A stretch of 64,000 nt of DNA from positions 3,525,501-3,589,500 of the forward strand of contig CP126194.1 in the NCBI GenBank assembly GCA_030272155.1, given 5' to 3'. Under the pieces are notes generated by a model. That model searched no databases and had not been told where the DNA came from. It was given only the letters and a program-made list of their open reading frames with translations. Source of the stretch: Tetradesmus obliquus (Eukaryota; Chlorophyta; Chlorophyceae; Sphaeropleales; Scenedesmaceae). Shown piece after piece: positions 23,965 through 34,382 of the stretch (the first letter of the stretch is position 1; every line of letters starts with the position of its first letter). The position numbers and the translations under genes were made by a program.

Positions 23965-26212
23965 ATGGTGCTGCTGCACTTAAAGGTTGGATTTCTGATT
24001 AAAAAATCTAAGCATTACTTCTTCAGCAAGACCCCATGCAGGCCCTGAACAAACTGCTGGCTCTGTGCTTGTTCTGCTGCTGCAGAACTCTGAGGAGGAC
24101 CAGTTCCTCTTTGACACTACAGTTCAGGCATCTGTGCGGGACACTACAGCAGAACTGGCCAAGATACATAACCTGCGACATCGGATAACACGCCTGCATC
24201 TAGAAGGCGAGGAGCTGGCCAAGTATGGTCCTGCCAAGCAGCCTGACCAGCAGGGCATTGACCAGTACAGTGAGCAGCCAGTGCAGCAAGGACCCTTCTA
24301 TAACATGGACCCAACAGGCAGGCGCATAGGCGATGGTAAGCACTTGCCTCTGCTTTGGCCTTGTCTCGCAGCCCGGATCAGGAACACCTGAGCAGGCAGT
24401 ACGCGTCTACAGAAGTGAAGTGCATGGTGTGCTACATGTTCCTGCAAGTGATGCTTTGCCTTTTTTTAAGGAATTGAAGCTTGCAAGCATGTGCTCCTCC
24501 TGCAGTGCATGTGTCAAGCAAATGGACAACGGATTCCAACCTGCCCTTCCATGTCCTGCAGCGTGTGACCCAGAGGTAGCCAAGAAGCTAACACAGGAGC
24601 TAGAGCAGGCAGCAGCAGCTGCATCCAAGGTGGGATAACCCTCTGTACGAGGTGGCTGCAGCAGTGTCAAGTTATGCTGCAACAGCAGCACCTTGGTATA
24701 GTTACAGCAGAGTGCCTTGACACCAGCCGCATGCTCAATCAGCGATACACATATCCGCTGTTTGCAACACAGGCCAGCTCAGCCACTCGCTCATATCATG
24801 CACATATTCAGCCACGCATGCCACGATTGTGCTTCCCAGTCGACAACCCCTCTGCTGTTGCATGTCCTGCAGGCACTGGTGCAGCAGAAGCAGCCACTCA
24901 CAGCAGCAGCCCTGGAGGCAGCCATAGACAACATCAGGGGCGCTGTGATGATCTGCTACCCAGCGGGGCTGCCCGTATGGGACTTTGTGCGGCAGTGCCT
25001 GGAGGGCAGGGAGGACCTCAGCGGCACAAACGTGAGGGGCAGCAGCTGCTGGTGGCACCTACACTGCTGCTGTAACTCTTTGTGCGGTGCTGGTGGCGCT
25101 ACAGTCTGCAGTCTGCACTAGATTGTAGTACCATTTATGCCATGGTGGACTGCGGCAACGTGCCGCAGAACCAATCGCAACAGCACTGCGGCTTTGAAGC
25201 GCGTGCAACTACCGCAATGGCTTTTGGGCTGACACTGCTGCCGCCGCTGCTGCTGCTGCTGCTGCTGCAGTTTGGTGGCGTTGACCTGGATCCTGCAAGC
25301 GCCACGCTGTGGTTTGCCGGCAAGCAGCTGCTGCCGGACAAGCTGCTGAGCGAGTACATGGGCCGCAACGAGCGCACACGCGCAGTGGTGAAGCTGCAGA
25401 AGAAGGGCCAGGGCCCCCCAGCACGCGAGCCGGTGAGCACTGCTGCTTTGCTCACTGCAATGCAGCTCTGTTTGCGTGTTAAGTGTCAGCAAAGGATGGA
25501 ATGCAGCAGAACAGCATCTGCATCTTGTGAGGTTCATGCTGTGTTGTTGTAGGCACACCAGTTTCACCGTGCCAGCAGCCTGAGCACAGCAACCAACACA
25601 ATATCGAAACTGGTGGGTGGCTGCTGCTGCTGCTGCTGCTGCCAGGCTGTGGATGCAGACACGCAGAAGGCCATGATGGCCTGGTACTACAAAAAGCAGG
25701 AGGAGCAGAAGGTGAGATAGGTCTATTGGCCAGATCGCAGTGTGGGGCGCTCTGCTATTCATTGAGCTTGAAGGAGCTACAAGCATGCCTACTCGTCTCT
25801 GCAATGCCATGCAATGCTGTACACTTCCAGCATTTGCAAACACACGAACATGGTGCGCTGACAAGCTGCAAAGTTGAAAATACCTGTAACCGCGTGCACT
25901 TCATCAGCCTCCACTCCTCCCCTGAAGCTGAGCAGTGGCTGATACAGCAACCATGCAGCCAGCAACCCCTGCAGCAGCAGCATGGCACTTCACCCACAGC
26001 ATGCTCCAGCTATTGAAGTTTATGCGCCATGCCACCTGCGTACGCGCCATGGGTAATAACACATCTCAGAAACAATATGTTGTCGGTATGATGCCCCTGT
26101 GCAGGCGCTGAGCCAGGACGAGGAGGATGCGTACACGCACTCCAGCTGGGCCAACTCCAAGTCGCTCAAGCAGGCCTTTGCGGGCATCAACTCCGTGCGC
26201 ATCCCGCGCTGA
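23965..26212 (+). CDS. CFAP298: CFAP298 (C21orf59/Kurly-type) cilia assembly protein
   Basis: Cytoplasmic factor needed for outer dynein arm assembly and ciliary motility in animals and algae. Seven phase-consistent exons: 23965-23985, 24086-24335, 24562-24629, 24873-25031, 25271-25432, 25646-25711, 26105-26212. They give 277 residues, against about 290 in animals. Matching blocks in order are MVLLHLK, LHLEGEELAKYG, DPTGRRIGD, the segment IRGAVMICYPAGLP, EGREDLSGT, the segment ATLWFAGKQLL, NERTRAVVKLQKKGQG with PAREP, WYYKKQEEQK, and the C-terminal DAYTHSSWANSKSLKQAF. The first exon is only seven codons long, as expected from the family start MVLLHVK. Divergent from the CCDC57-like gene. Its presence suggests the alga makes, or has only recently lost, motile flagella (inference). 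Identification is firm. Confidence 0.96.
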
Positions 26213-26401
26213 CACATCATGACACAGCAGATGCGGTTTAGCAGATGTGGTTTACCAGCGGTCAAAGGTGCTCACAAGCCGTCGGTACTGGTGTGGCCGC
26301 AGGGCTGCAAAGCAAGCTAGGTGCTGGGATTGAAGCAGTGCAGTAAGGCTTGAAGCACTGCTGGTTGCGAGGTGGAGCAGCGGCGCCTTATGGCGGATTG
26401 G

Positions 26402-26406
26402 TGTAA
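26402..26406 (+). terminator. Candidate poly(A) signal TGTAA for CFAP298
   Basis: Plus-strand TGTAA about 190 nt after the stop codon. Another lies near 26584. Position-based inference. Confidence 0.35.
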
Positions 26407-26749
26407 GCGGCAAGGCTAGTCCATGTCAAGTGGCACATGCAGTTGATGGTTGTAGTGTGTTAGCTGCAATGCAAGGTGAAATGTCTTTTTGGGACGTGCG
26501 TTGCTGTGCCAGTCAAAGCACGTATTGCGTTTGCCTGGTGCTGGCACACCAACTGCGTAAGATCAATTCCCTGCACGTATCATGTAAGCATCTGCAGCGT
26601 ATGAGCTTGTCATGTTGGGGCATACTTATCATGCTTCAGGCGGCATGTTGGCATTGCGCAACAGCATGCTTGATTCCTACAAGCACTACATGTTGATATG
26701 GGTAACAGCTATTGCCGTCTGTTGAGACATAAACATGTTGACCTCAGGC

Positions 26750-27915
26750 TTTGTTTGGCGAATAATTTTTAGCAGCAAGTTTTATTTGTATGTGGAGGTG
26801 CTCTGGCCAAGCGGAGGGGACTGTCCGGAGCCCGAGCACAGAGGAGTAGCAAAAGTTGGTGTTAAACCCTGGGGTGTTGTACTTCTCTGGCAGCAAATTC
26901 GTGTTTGCATTCATGTCATGCCTTTGGTTGGCGAATATCTTTTAGCAAAAATGTTTGTTTGTATTTGGAGGTGCTGTGGCCAAGCGGAGAAGATTGTCAG
27001 GACGCTGAGCTAGGAGGAGAAGCAAAAGTAGGTGTTAAACCCTAGGGCGATGTACTTTTCTGGCAGCAACTTCGTGTCTACAGTCATGCCAAGCGTTTGG
27101 TTGACGAATATGTTTTGGCATGAAATGTTTTTTGTATGAGGAAGTGTTGTGGTTGAGCGGAGAAGATTGTCAGGACGCTGAGCTAGGAGGAGAAGCAAAA
27201 GTAGGTATTAAACCCTAGGGCGGTGTACTTTTCTGGCAGCAACTTCGTGTTTACAGTCATGTCAAGCGTTTGGTAGGCGAATATGTTTTAGCAGAAATGT
27301 TTATTTGTATGTGGAGGTGCTGTAGCCATGCGGAGAAGATTGTCAGGACGCTGAGCTAGGAGGAGAAGCAAAGTAGGTATTAAACCCTAGGGCGATGTAC
27401 TTTTCTGGACGCAACTTCGTGTCTACAGTCATGCCAAGCGTTTGGTTGGCGAATATGTTTTAGCAAAAATGTTTGTTTGTATGAGGAAGTGTTGTGGCTG
27501 AGCTGAGAAGATTGTCAGGACGCTGAGCTAGGAGGAGAAGCAAAAGTAGGTATAGAACCTAGGGCGATGTATTTTTCTGGCAGCAAATTCGTGTTCACGG
27601 TCATGTCAAGCGTTTGGTAGGCGAATATGTTTTAGCAGAAATGTTTTTTTGTATGTGGAGGTGCTGTAGCCATGCGGAGAAGATTGTCAGGACGTTGAGC
27701 TAGGAGGAGAAGCAAAGTAGGTATTAAACCCTAGGGCGATGTACTTCTCTGGCAGAAATTCGTGTTTACAGTCATGTCAAGCGTTTGGTTGGCGAATATC
27801 TATTCTTTTAGCAGAAATGTTTATTTGTATGTGGAGGTGTTGCGGCCATGCGGGGAAGACTGTCCGGAGCCCGAGCAATGAGGAGAAGCAAAAAGTTGGT
27901 GTTAAACCCCAGTGC
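26750..27915. repeat. Satellite array: seven ~172-bp tandem copies
   Basis: A unit beginning TTTGGTTGGCGAATATG recurs at about 26755, 26927, 27098, 27270, 27444, 27616 and 27788 (period 171-174 bp). Each unit carries a conserved TTAAACCCTAGGGC box. Interior copies alternate between two variants (GTAGGCG with GCTGTAGCC, and GTTGGCG/GTTGACG with GTTGTGG), giving a dimeric ~345-bp higher-order unit. The first and last copies share a different variant (CTGTCCGGAGCCCGAGCA). The array is AT-richer than its surroundings and codes for nothing recognisable. It lies between the 3' ends of CFAP298 and the SMYD gene. Confidence 0.95.
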
Positions 27916-28052
27916 TCTGCACTTTTCCAACACGCTAAAGCCCAGACCTCTCGGTAGCCTAGTGCAAGGTTGGCATGCATCCTCATCCCTGCCGAATCCT
28001 TGTTGTTGTTACCAGGGAAAGCAAAGTCTGACTGGCTGATCACACAGAGCAC

Positions 28053-29469
28053 TCAGGCGAACCGACTCCTCTCAAATGCTGCCAGCTCCTGCTGTGCCTC
28101 ATACTGCAGCTGCATCACCTCCGCCAGCACAGCTGAACTGCCAGGGTGCGTCACCCGCAGGATGCCTGCTGCAGCAGCAGCGGCTGCTGCTGCTGCTGCC
28201 GGCTGCTGCAGCAGCATGGCTAGCTTGGCTGTCAGTGCATGGTGCAGGCCCAGATTGGGCCACACCTGCAGGAAAGGAAGTGAATGCAGGGCACAGAATT
28301 GTGCATTGGTTATTAACATGCGACAGCCACTAGGTTGGGGCCCAATGGGCAGTGCGTGAGCGAAGCCTGATGGCAACGCAGGACACTATCTCAAGTGCAG
28401 ACAGCAAGCTGTCCACACGCCATCCTCCAATCATGAGCCACATGCATTCTTGTTCGGCTGCTGCAGCAGCATGGCCAGCTTGGCTGTCAGGCCCAGGTTG
28501 GGACACACCTGCAGGAAGCGGATTGAATCAATCAAATGCAGGCCACAGCAGTGTGAGTAAACCACACAATAGCCACAGACTTGCTGCCTAAAGGGCAGTG
28601 CGTGAGCGAAGCCTGATGGCAAAGCAAGCTCCATTTCGAATGCAAACAGCAAGATGTCCACACAGCCATCGTCCATTCATGTGCCACATACATTTTTACT
28701 CCGCAGCTTTGCAACTACATGTACATGCACAGGAGCTCTTTGCGAGAGCAGCAGAAGGCTGTGCACAGTACCCAGCATGGCCTCACTGCACTGCAGCGGG
28801 GCTCCTGGTCCAGCTCTGCTTGCAGGTGCGCAGTTGTGCAATTACCATGCCTAAAACTGTCTTTTCACAGTGTCTCAGGTCAACTGCAGCTGCCAGCCTA
28901 CCTTGGGGTACACCAACCAGCTCATTCAACGCATCACATGCAGGCATGCCATGCAGGCATGTGTTGCAGGCATGTGTTGCAGGCATGTGTTGCAGGCATG
29001 TGTTGCAGGCATGTGTTGCAGGCATGTGTTGCAGGCATGTGTTGCAGGCATGTGTTGCAGGCACGCGCTGCAGGCCGCAGATATACACGCCTACCTTGGG
29101 GTACACCAGCTCACTTGATGCAGGCATAACCTGCAAGCAGTAGATGCAGGCATATGCGATGCAGGCATGCAATGCAGGCCTCAGATCTACGCTTTGTTAC
29201 CCTACCTTGGTATACACCAGCTCCTGGTCCAGCAATGCTTGCAGGTGCGCAGTTGTGCATTTACCATGTATAAAACTTTCACTTTACTGCAGATCAACCG
29301 CAGCTATACACGCCTACCTTGGGGTACACCAGCTCATACACAGGCGTCAGCGCCTGCGCAGCTGCCAGCGCCAGCTGCCAGCTGCTGCCCTCATCCACTG
29401 CAGCCTTCAGCAGCCCAGCATGCACACGAGCCCGCAAAATGTGCCTCGGACCAAGCACTACCCTGCTGC

Positions 29470-29500
<31 letters not shown>

Positions 29501-29726
29501 AGTCTTCCCACTTGCTGTGCTTGCGTGTATAGCTGGAGGTATGAAGCTGCCAATTTCAGCAGCACCATCAGCGGCAGCCAGGGCTTGCTGGTAGAGCTGC
29601 ACTGCTGCTGCCGCATAGCCTTGGGTGGCCAGCTGCTCAGCCTGCTGGTGTAAGGCCCACACACACAGCAGCACGTGTGCTGCAGCGACTGCCAGAGCAT
29701 CCAGCAAGCTGGCGCTACTGCTGCTG

Positions 29727-29761
<35 letters not shown>

Positions 29762-31057
29762 GTTGCCGACAGATGTTCCGGCCGCTGCTGCCGCCTTTGT
29801 CCAGTCACCCCATTGCACTACCTCTAGCTGTTGGTTCTGCTGCTGCCCTTGCTGCTGCTGCTGCTGCTGCTGCCCTTCACTGTCTACACCCATCTCCTCT
29901 GCTGCATCCCTACCTGCTGACAGCTCTAGCCCCTCTAGGTCCTTGAACAAGGCAGCAGCAGCAGCTGCTACAGCAGCAGCAGCACCCTCAGGCTCATGTA
30001 TGCCTTGGCTGGTGAACAGGCACATGCCGCCAGGCAGCTTCAGCAGCTGCTGCTGCTGGCCCTTGCTACTACCGCTGCTGCTGCTGCTGCCGCTAGTTGT
30101 TGCAGGAGAGTCTTGCGGCTGCAGCAGCATTTGGCACAGTTGCCTGTCAGGCTTGTCATCTGGCCAAGGAGGGCTGCTGCTGCTAGGGTAGCTGAGCAGT
30201 GTAGCTGCTACGCTGCTGCTGCTGTTGTTGGCTTCAGCTTTGAAGGGGCTGCTAGTGGTGTGCTGTGCCAGCTGCTGCTGGGATCTGATGACAGCTGGAG
30301 GCAGCTGGTGCTGCAGCTGAAAGCACATTGGCTGCCCAGCAGGCTGCTGCTGCTGCAGCTGCTGCTGCTGCTGCTGCCGAGGCAGCTGTCCGTTCACTGC
30401 CCCTGGCTGCTTCTCCTTGTTTGCTGTGTCGGCCCCTGCTGCTACCGCTGCTGCTTCTGTTTCTTCTGCAATTGCAGGCATTGTAAGTGCTGGCGTCGGC
30501 AGCGCTGCTGCTGCTGCTGCCGCGTCTATGTTGAAGAAGTACTGCTGCTGCAGCTGGCGCTGCCGCTCCTGGCGTGTTGCCGCCAGCTCAACGTAGCTGA
30601 TGGTCAGCTGCTGGCCAGCAGGGATGTCACACAAGCTCCTGCAGCATACAACATATCAAGCTGTTCGGTGTTTTCAGGTGCTGCCAGGTCAAGCTATTGC
30701 ACATACAGTGGGTGCATCTTTTGCTTGTAGCCACACTGGCTACTCCTGCTGCACAGCCGCACAACTCATGTATCGGCTAGGCAGGTCTGACACAGCTGCG
30801 TCTGCAGCAGCTAGCAGCAAACAACAAGCAGTGTGTATATAACAACACTGTCTCATCTGCCCCCACCTGAAGACAATGGCAGGCCCCTGGAAGCTCTGTG
30901 AGCAGTTGGGCCTGCAGCTGTGGTTGATCAGCGCCCCCAGGGGGTACAGGCCCACACCGATTGGCCGCAGCTCCTCATCGCACACGGTGTGGTTGTTGCA
31001 GGCAAAGCGCGCCAGCAGCTGCGCGATGTGCTTCACATCGGGCAGGGAATCATCTGC

Positions 31058-31103
<46 letters not shown>

Positions 31104-32065
31104 GGCTGCTGTGTGGTGGAGTCAGATGCGGGTTGGCTGCTGCTGCTGCTGCTGCCGCCCAGCATGAACTGCCTGCAAGGCAGACAAGGCGACATGTGGA
31201 AGACAAGTGTGAGCTGCAGGTGAAGATTCACTGCCTAGGCACTATATTTCTTCAGTCAATCTCAGCTGCTCTGGCTGCGGCAATGTACTAATCTTAGCGG
31301 TGTTACCTCAGGGCCAAGCATTGCAAAGGGTGTAGGTGCTTGCCGCACCTTGTGAGCACTGCCATCTGAGCGTACACGACCTTGCGGGCAGCATCCAGGT
31401 CTTGCCAGTGGCTCTGCAGCTGCTCCACGTCAGCATAGCAGCCGCCTGCTATTTGCTGCTGCTGCTGCTGCTGCTGCTCCTGCTGCTGCTGCGGTTGTTC
31501 ATTCGCAGACAGATCCCTGCATGGCGGCAGCAACACAGGCACACAGCTGGATCCTTGTGCCTAGCTACTGTAACACGAGAATAAAACATAGTTCAGCATG
31601 CTGTGAGGTGTCAACGGTGTCAGCTGAGATAGATACAACTCAGTTGGCGCAGTTGGCGTAAGCAGCACAGCATTCCCTATGGGCACAGGACACACCACCT
31701 GCTCACCTTGCCCTGCGCCACAGGACCCTAGCTGCAAGCCTAACAGATGCTGGAGGCACACGTGGTGCACATGCTACTAGTGCAGTGCACTCCTGCCTGT
31801 AGTAAGCCCTCCATGCTGCTTTATGGTGGGCCTGGCAGCAGTAGTGTGCGAACTTGCTCCTTGCGCAGCGCATCAGCGCGTTGGACTCACGAAAGCAATA
31901 GTCGCAACGTAAATTAACTTGGTCCTCGTACAGCACTGCGGCATACGGCTGCTGCTGGAGCACGGTTGTGCCAGGCTGCACATCTCGGGCTGCCAGCAAG
32001 TGCCGGCCAAACTCAACGCTGCTCGCTTCTGATATGTATTTCATGAATACTTGACTTTGCTTCAT
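28053..32065 (-). CDS. SMYD-type SET/MYND protein lysine methyltransferase
   Basis: Five phase-consistent exons: 31707-32065, 31349-31516, 30867-31172, 29318-30638, 28053-28265. They give 788 residues. The order is that of SMYD proteins: N-terminal SET half (EFGRHLLAARDVQPGTTVL), MYND finger at about 54-93, second SET half with GALINHSCRPNCSQSF and CDIPAGQQLTISYVEL (NHSCxPN and the ISY motif that contact S-adenosylmethionine), and a C-terminal helical domain (WPNLGLHHALTAKLA, GILRVTHPGSS). SMYD enzymes methylate histones and other proteins. Odd points are a MYND finger missing several ligands (a C to S and a C to H change, and the expected His replaced by Tyr), long Gln and Ser runs between the SET core and the C-terminal domain, and an intron before the last exon packed with tandem duplications. 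Family certain; activity and substrate unknown. Confidence 0.93.
28190..28680 (-). repeat. ~243-bp tandem duplication including the SMYD last-exon acceptor
   Basis: The acceptor and first codons of the last exon (true acceptor at 28266-28267) recur upstream in the intron at 28509-28510. The duplicate keeps the codons for CPNLGLTAKLAMLLQQ. Flanking intron sequence (GCGTGAGCGAAGCCTGATGG) is duplicated too, near 28355 and 28596. The intronic copy has lost the rest of the exon. Confidence 0.85.
28885..29235 (-). repeat. Three extra copies of the SMYD exon 4 splice donor
   Basis: The end of exon 4 (codons ELVYPK followed by GTAGGC; boundary at 29318) recurs in the intron with boundaries at 29206, 29095 and 28902. 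The spacing is about 112, 111 and 193 bp. A longer block (CTCCTGGTCCAGC ... TTGTGCA) is also shared between 28800-28870 and 29220-29265. Confidence 0.85.
28952..29055 (+). repeat. 13-bp minisatellite (GCAGGCATGTGTT)x8
   Basis: Eight perfect head-to-tail copies of a 13-bp unit, with degenerate copies on both sides (to about 28937 and 29080, and again near 29150). It sits inside the SMYD intron. Because 13 is not a multiple of 3 it creates a spurious repetitive frame in all three phases. Confidence 0.97.
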
Positions 32066-32983
32066 GCGCTACAGCGAACGTAATTGAGCAGATCAGTTCA
32101 GCAGTGCTCGTTCATCAAGGGGCATGGCTGTACTGCCCTAAAAAGTGACAGGGTTTGACGTTCCAGCCCCAGCTGGGGGCGAACCACAAACCACCGTATA
32201 GGGGGGGGGGGGGGGGGACGCGGGGTTTCGAGGCACCCTACCCCCTAGTCGAAAAGTGGCTTCCGAAGGGGGAGTGGCTACCGCAAGGCCGGGCTCGTCG
32301 AACCCCTAACCCCTATGCGAAAAGTGGCTACGCGTCCCCCACCCCCACCCCCTATACGGTGGTTTGTGGTTCGCCCCCTGACGTTCCAGTTATCACCGCA
32401 GGTTCGGCATCATCATGGCTGAATCTTTTCAAGAAACTGCAACAATCGCGGTGATGTCATAGCAGGTCACCGCCTGCACCACAGTTGGCGACAGCATGTG
32501 CACAAGACAAAAACCTGAACTGGCCATGGCGTGCACAACGCTGCGCCGCAGTACCCGGCGGGTACCCTGCACATGCCACTGCGTATGGTGTCCACCTTGC
32601 CTTGATAACAGCGCAGCAGAAATAACAAGAGACTAAGACTGGGCTGCAACACCTCCCGGCCACAACAGCAACTGGCAGTGAGAACCCCAGTCGGTAAGCG
32701 TCTCAACATGCCTGCCGAACATCTGCTGAACAACATTTATGATTAGGCAAAGTTCAGTGCTTCAACATTACTGACACCCACTATCAGATTACACCACCAC
32801 CAGCATACCATGCAACAGCATACGGTTATTCATGCCTCCCTCCTGACTCTGACGATTTGCATTTTTACAGCCAGTGCTTCCCACATCATACAGCAAGGAC
32901 AACCGCAGCAGATCAGCACATCACTACTTGCAACACATTGGCCACCCGACGCTCAACGGCACAGTTGCAAGCACAGGACCCCA
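32066..32983. other. Gap between the SMYD start and the small membrane-protein gene, holding a foldback element
   Basis: Both flanking genes run leftwards, so this contains the SMYD promoter and the 3' UTR of the membrane-protein gene. Apart from the foldback element at 32156-32389, nothing gene-like is seen. Confidence 0.45.
32156..32389. mobile_element. Small foldback (MITE-like) element with 31-bp perfect inverted repeats
   Basis: The segments 32175-32205 and 32348-32378 are exact reverse complements over 31 bp (outer end GGGGGCGAACCACAAACC). They are flanked by an 11-bp direct repeat TGACGTTCCAG at 32156-32166 and 32379-32389, which looks like a target-site duplication. An additional CCCCAGCT lies inside the left flank. 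The ~140-bp core contains a 17-G homopolymer and two copies of a CGAAAAGTGGCT motif, and has no coding capacity. These are the features of a non-autonomous DNA element. The mobilising transposase is not in the window. Confidence 0.75.
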
Positions 32984-33919
32984 CTACTGCTCCTTCTCCC
33001 CTTCATTCTCCGCAGCACCATCAGCAGCAGCTGCACCTGCTGCCGCAGCCCCAGCCCCTGCGCCAGCTGCTGCCTCACCCCCTGCTGCTGCTTCACTTCC
33101 CGCCGCCGGCGCGCCAGCACCTTCAGTGGTGTTGCTGTATGTTGAGAGGGCCAGGACGACCAGTCCTGCAACCAGCACTGACTGAATAACATACCAGTTG
33201 CGGTACAGCGCTGCGGCCAGTGAAGGCACTGCACCAATGGCTGTGCCCAGCCCTGCCATGATGGCGCAGCTGGTCCAGGCAGGCTGTGTTGCAAGGGAAT
33301 GGGCAGAACAGCAGCAGGCAAGAGCGGCTAGGGATGAGGAAAGTGTGAGAAACGTAGATGGTGGATTTGCTTGCGCATGCAGAAGCATGCTGCACTGCTT
33401 TGATGGTTGGAGGACAATGATGGCAGCAGCGTGCACTGACCGCAGAAAGCAATGCACGAACGCAAGGTCATGGTTGTGCAAACAGTGGCACGCATCAGGA
33501 ACAAGCCCCTTGTGCACATGCAGCATTCATGCAGCGCGCATCATTGCCTAAAACTACATGTGCAAAGCTGGGAATGGCTGTGCACACATGTGAGGACTCA
33601 GCGGATGTGTAAATTCGATCTTATACATACATGGACATGGATCTGAGCAGCGCAGGGCGTCATGTGCGCAGCTCACCTTCACCCTCCTGTCCTCTTTGTG
33701 GCTTAGGCCCATCACGGTGCCTGCCCACCAGCAGGCCACAAACAGCCATCCAGAAGCCCAGAGAGACCACTGCACACCGGCTGGGAATGGGATGACAGAC
33801 AGCCCAAAGAACAGTAGGCTGACCCAACCAAGCCCAAACAGCATCCAGATCACCCAAGGCTTAGGGCCCTGCTGCTGTGGTGCTGCTTGTGCAGGAACCA
33901 TGTTGCCTCGGTTCGCCAT
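32984..33919 (-). CDS. Four-pass membrane protein of unknown function
   Basis: Two phase-0 exons, 33677-33919 and 32984-33283, give 180 residues. Two hydrophobic segments lie in each exon: WVIWMLFGLGWVSLLFFGLS and a second near WSLWASGWLFVACWWAGTVM, then a small-residue segment (GLGTAIGAVPSLAAAL) and VIQSVLVAGLVVLALS. The last 45 residues are an Ala/Gly-rich acidic tail ending ENEGEKEQ. The even number of passes predicts both ends on the same side. I do not recognise the family. The acceptor of exon 2 was chosen for its pyrimidine tract and phase and is the least certain point. Confidence 0.6.
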
Positions 33920-34382
33920 CTTGATGAGGCCTGCTGCGTGTTGAGATGCAGCGCTGCTCAGCGCTCCCGAGAGCAGAGCAGCTTCTGCTGCTTCCTGATG
34001 TGCAAGCCTTGCTGTCCTGAGCGATGCTGCACTACCTGCCCTGCTACTGACAGCCGCAAGATGGTTTCAAGAGTGTAAACACGGCGTCGCGATTGAACAC
34101 GTTAAGTCTTGCGTAAGCACAAAATCAAACCGTCAGACACCAAACTCGTGATTAGGCTGTGCAATTGCTTGCTCGTGCGTGACGTTCACCGGTAACAGCA
34201 CCCGAAACAAACAAGGGAATTTGCTAAAGCAAGGCAAATATGTCAGGTGTCAGATCGTCATCGCTGCGTCACTCTGAGTGAGATGCATCTCACACCAACT
34301 TGAATCACCCTGTTGCAGGGTCCTTCTCCCAGCAACACGCCCACCAGGGGCATGAACTGTTCTGGAAAAGGCCTGTTACGCC

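Noticed and set aside
26750..27915. Regular spaced repeats, considered as a CRISPR array
   Set aside because: Repeats are long (~172 bp) and contiguous with no variable spacers, there are no cas genes, and the surrounding genes are eukaryotic and intron-rich.
28719..29129. Frame with repeated CRHVLQACVAGM units
   Set aside because: Produced by the 13-bp minisatellite in an intron. The repeat phase cycles through all three frames, so it is not evidence of a protein.
29625..30191. Long plus-strand frame rich in Leu/Cys opposite the SMYD exon
   Set aside because: It is the antisense of Gln/Ser-coding CAG runs in a confirmed exon and has no domain.
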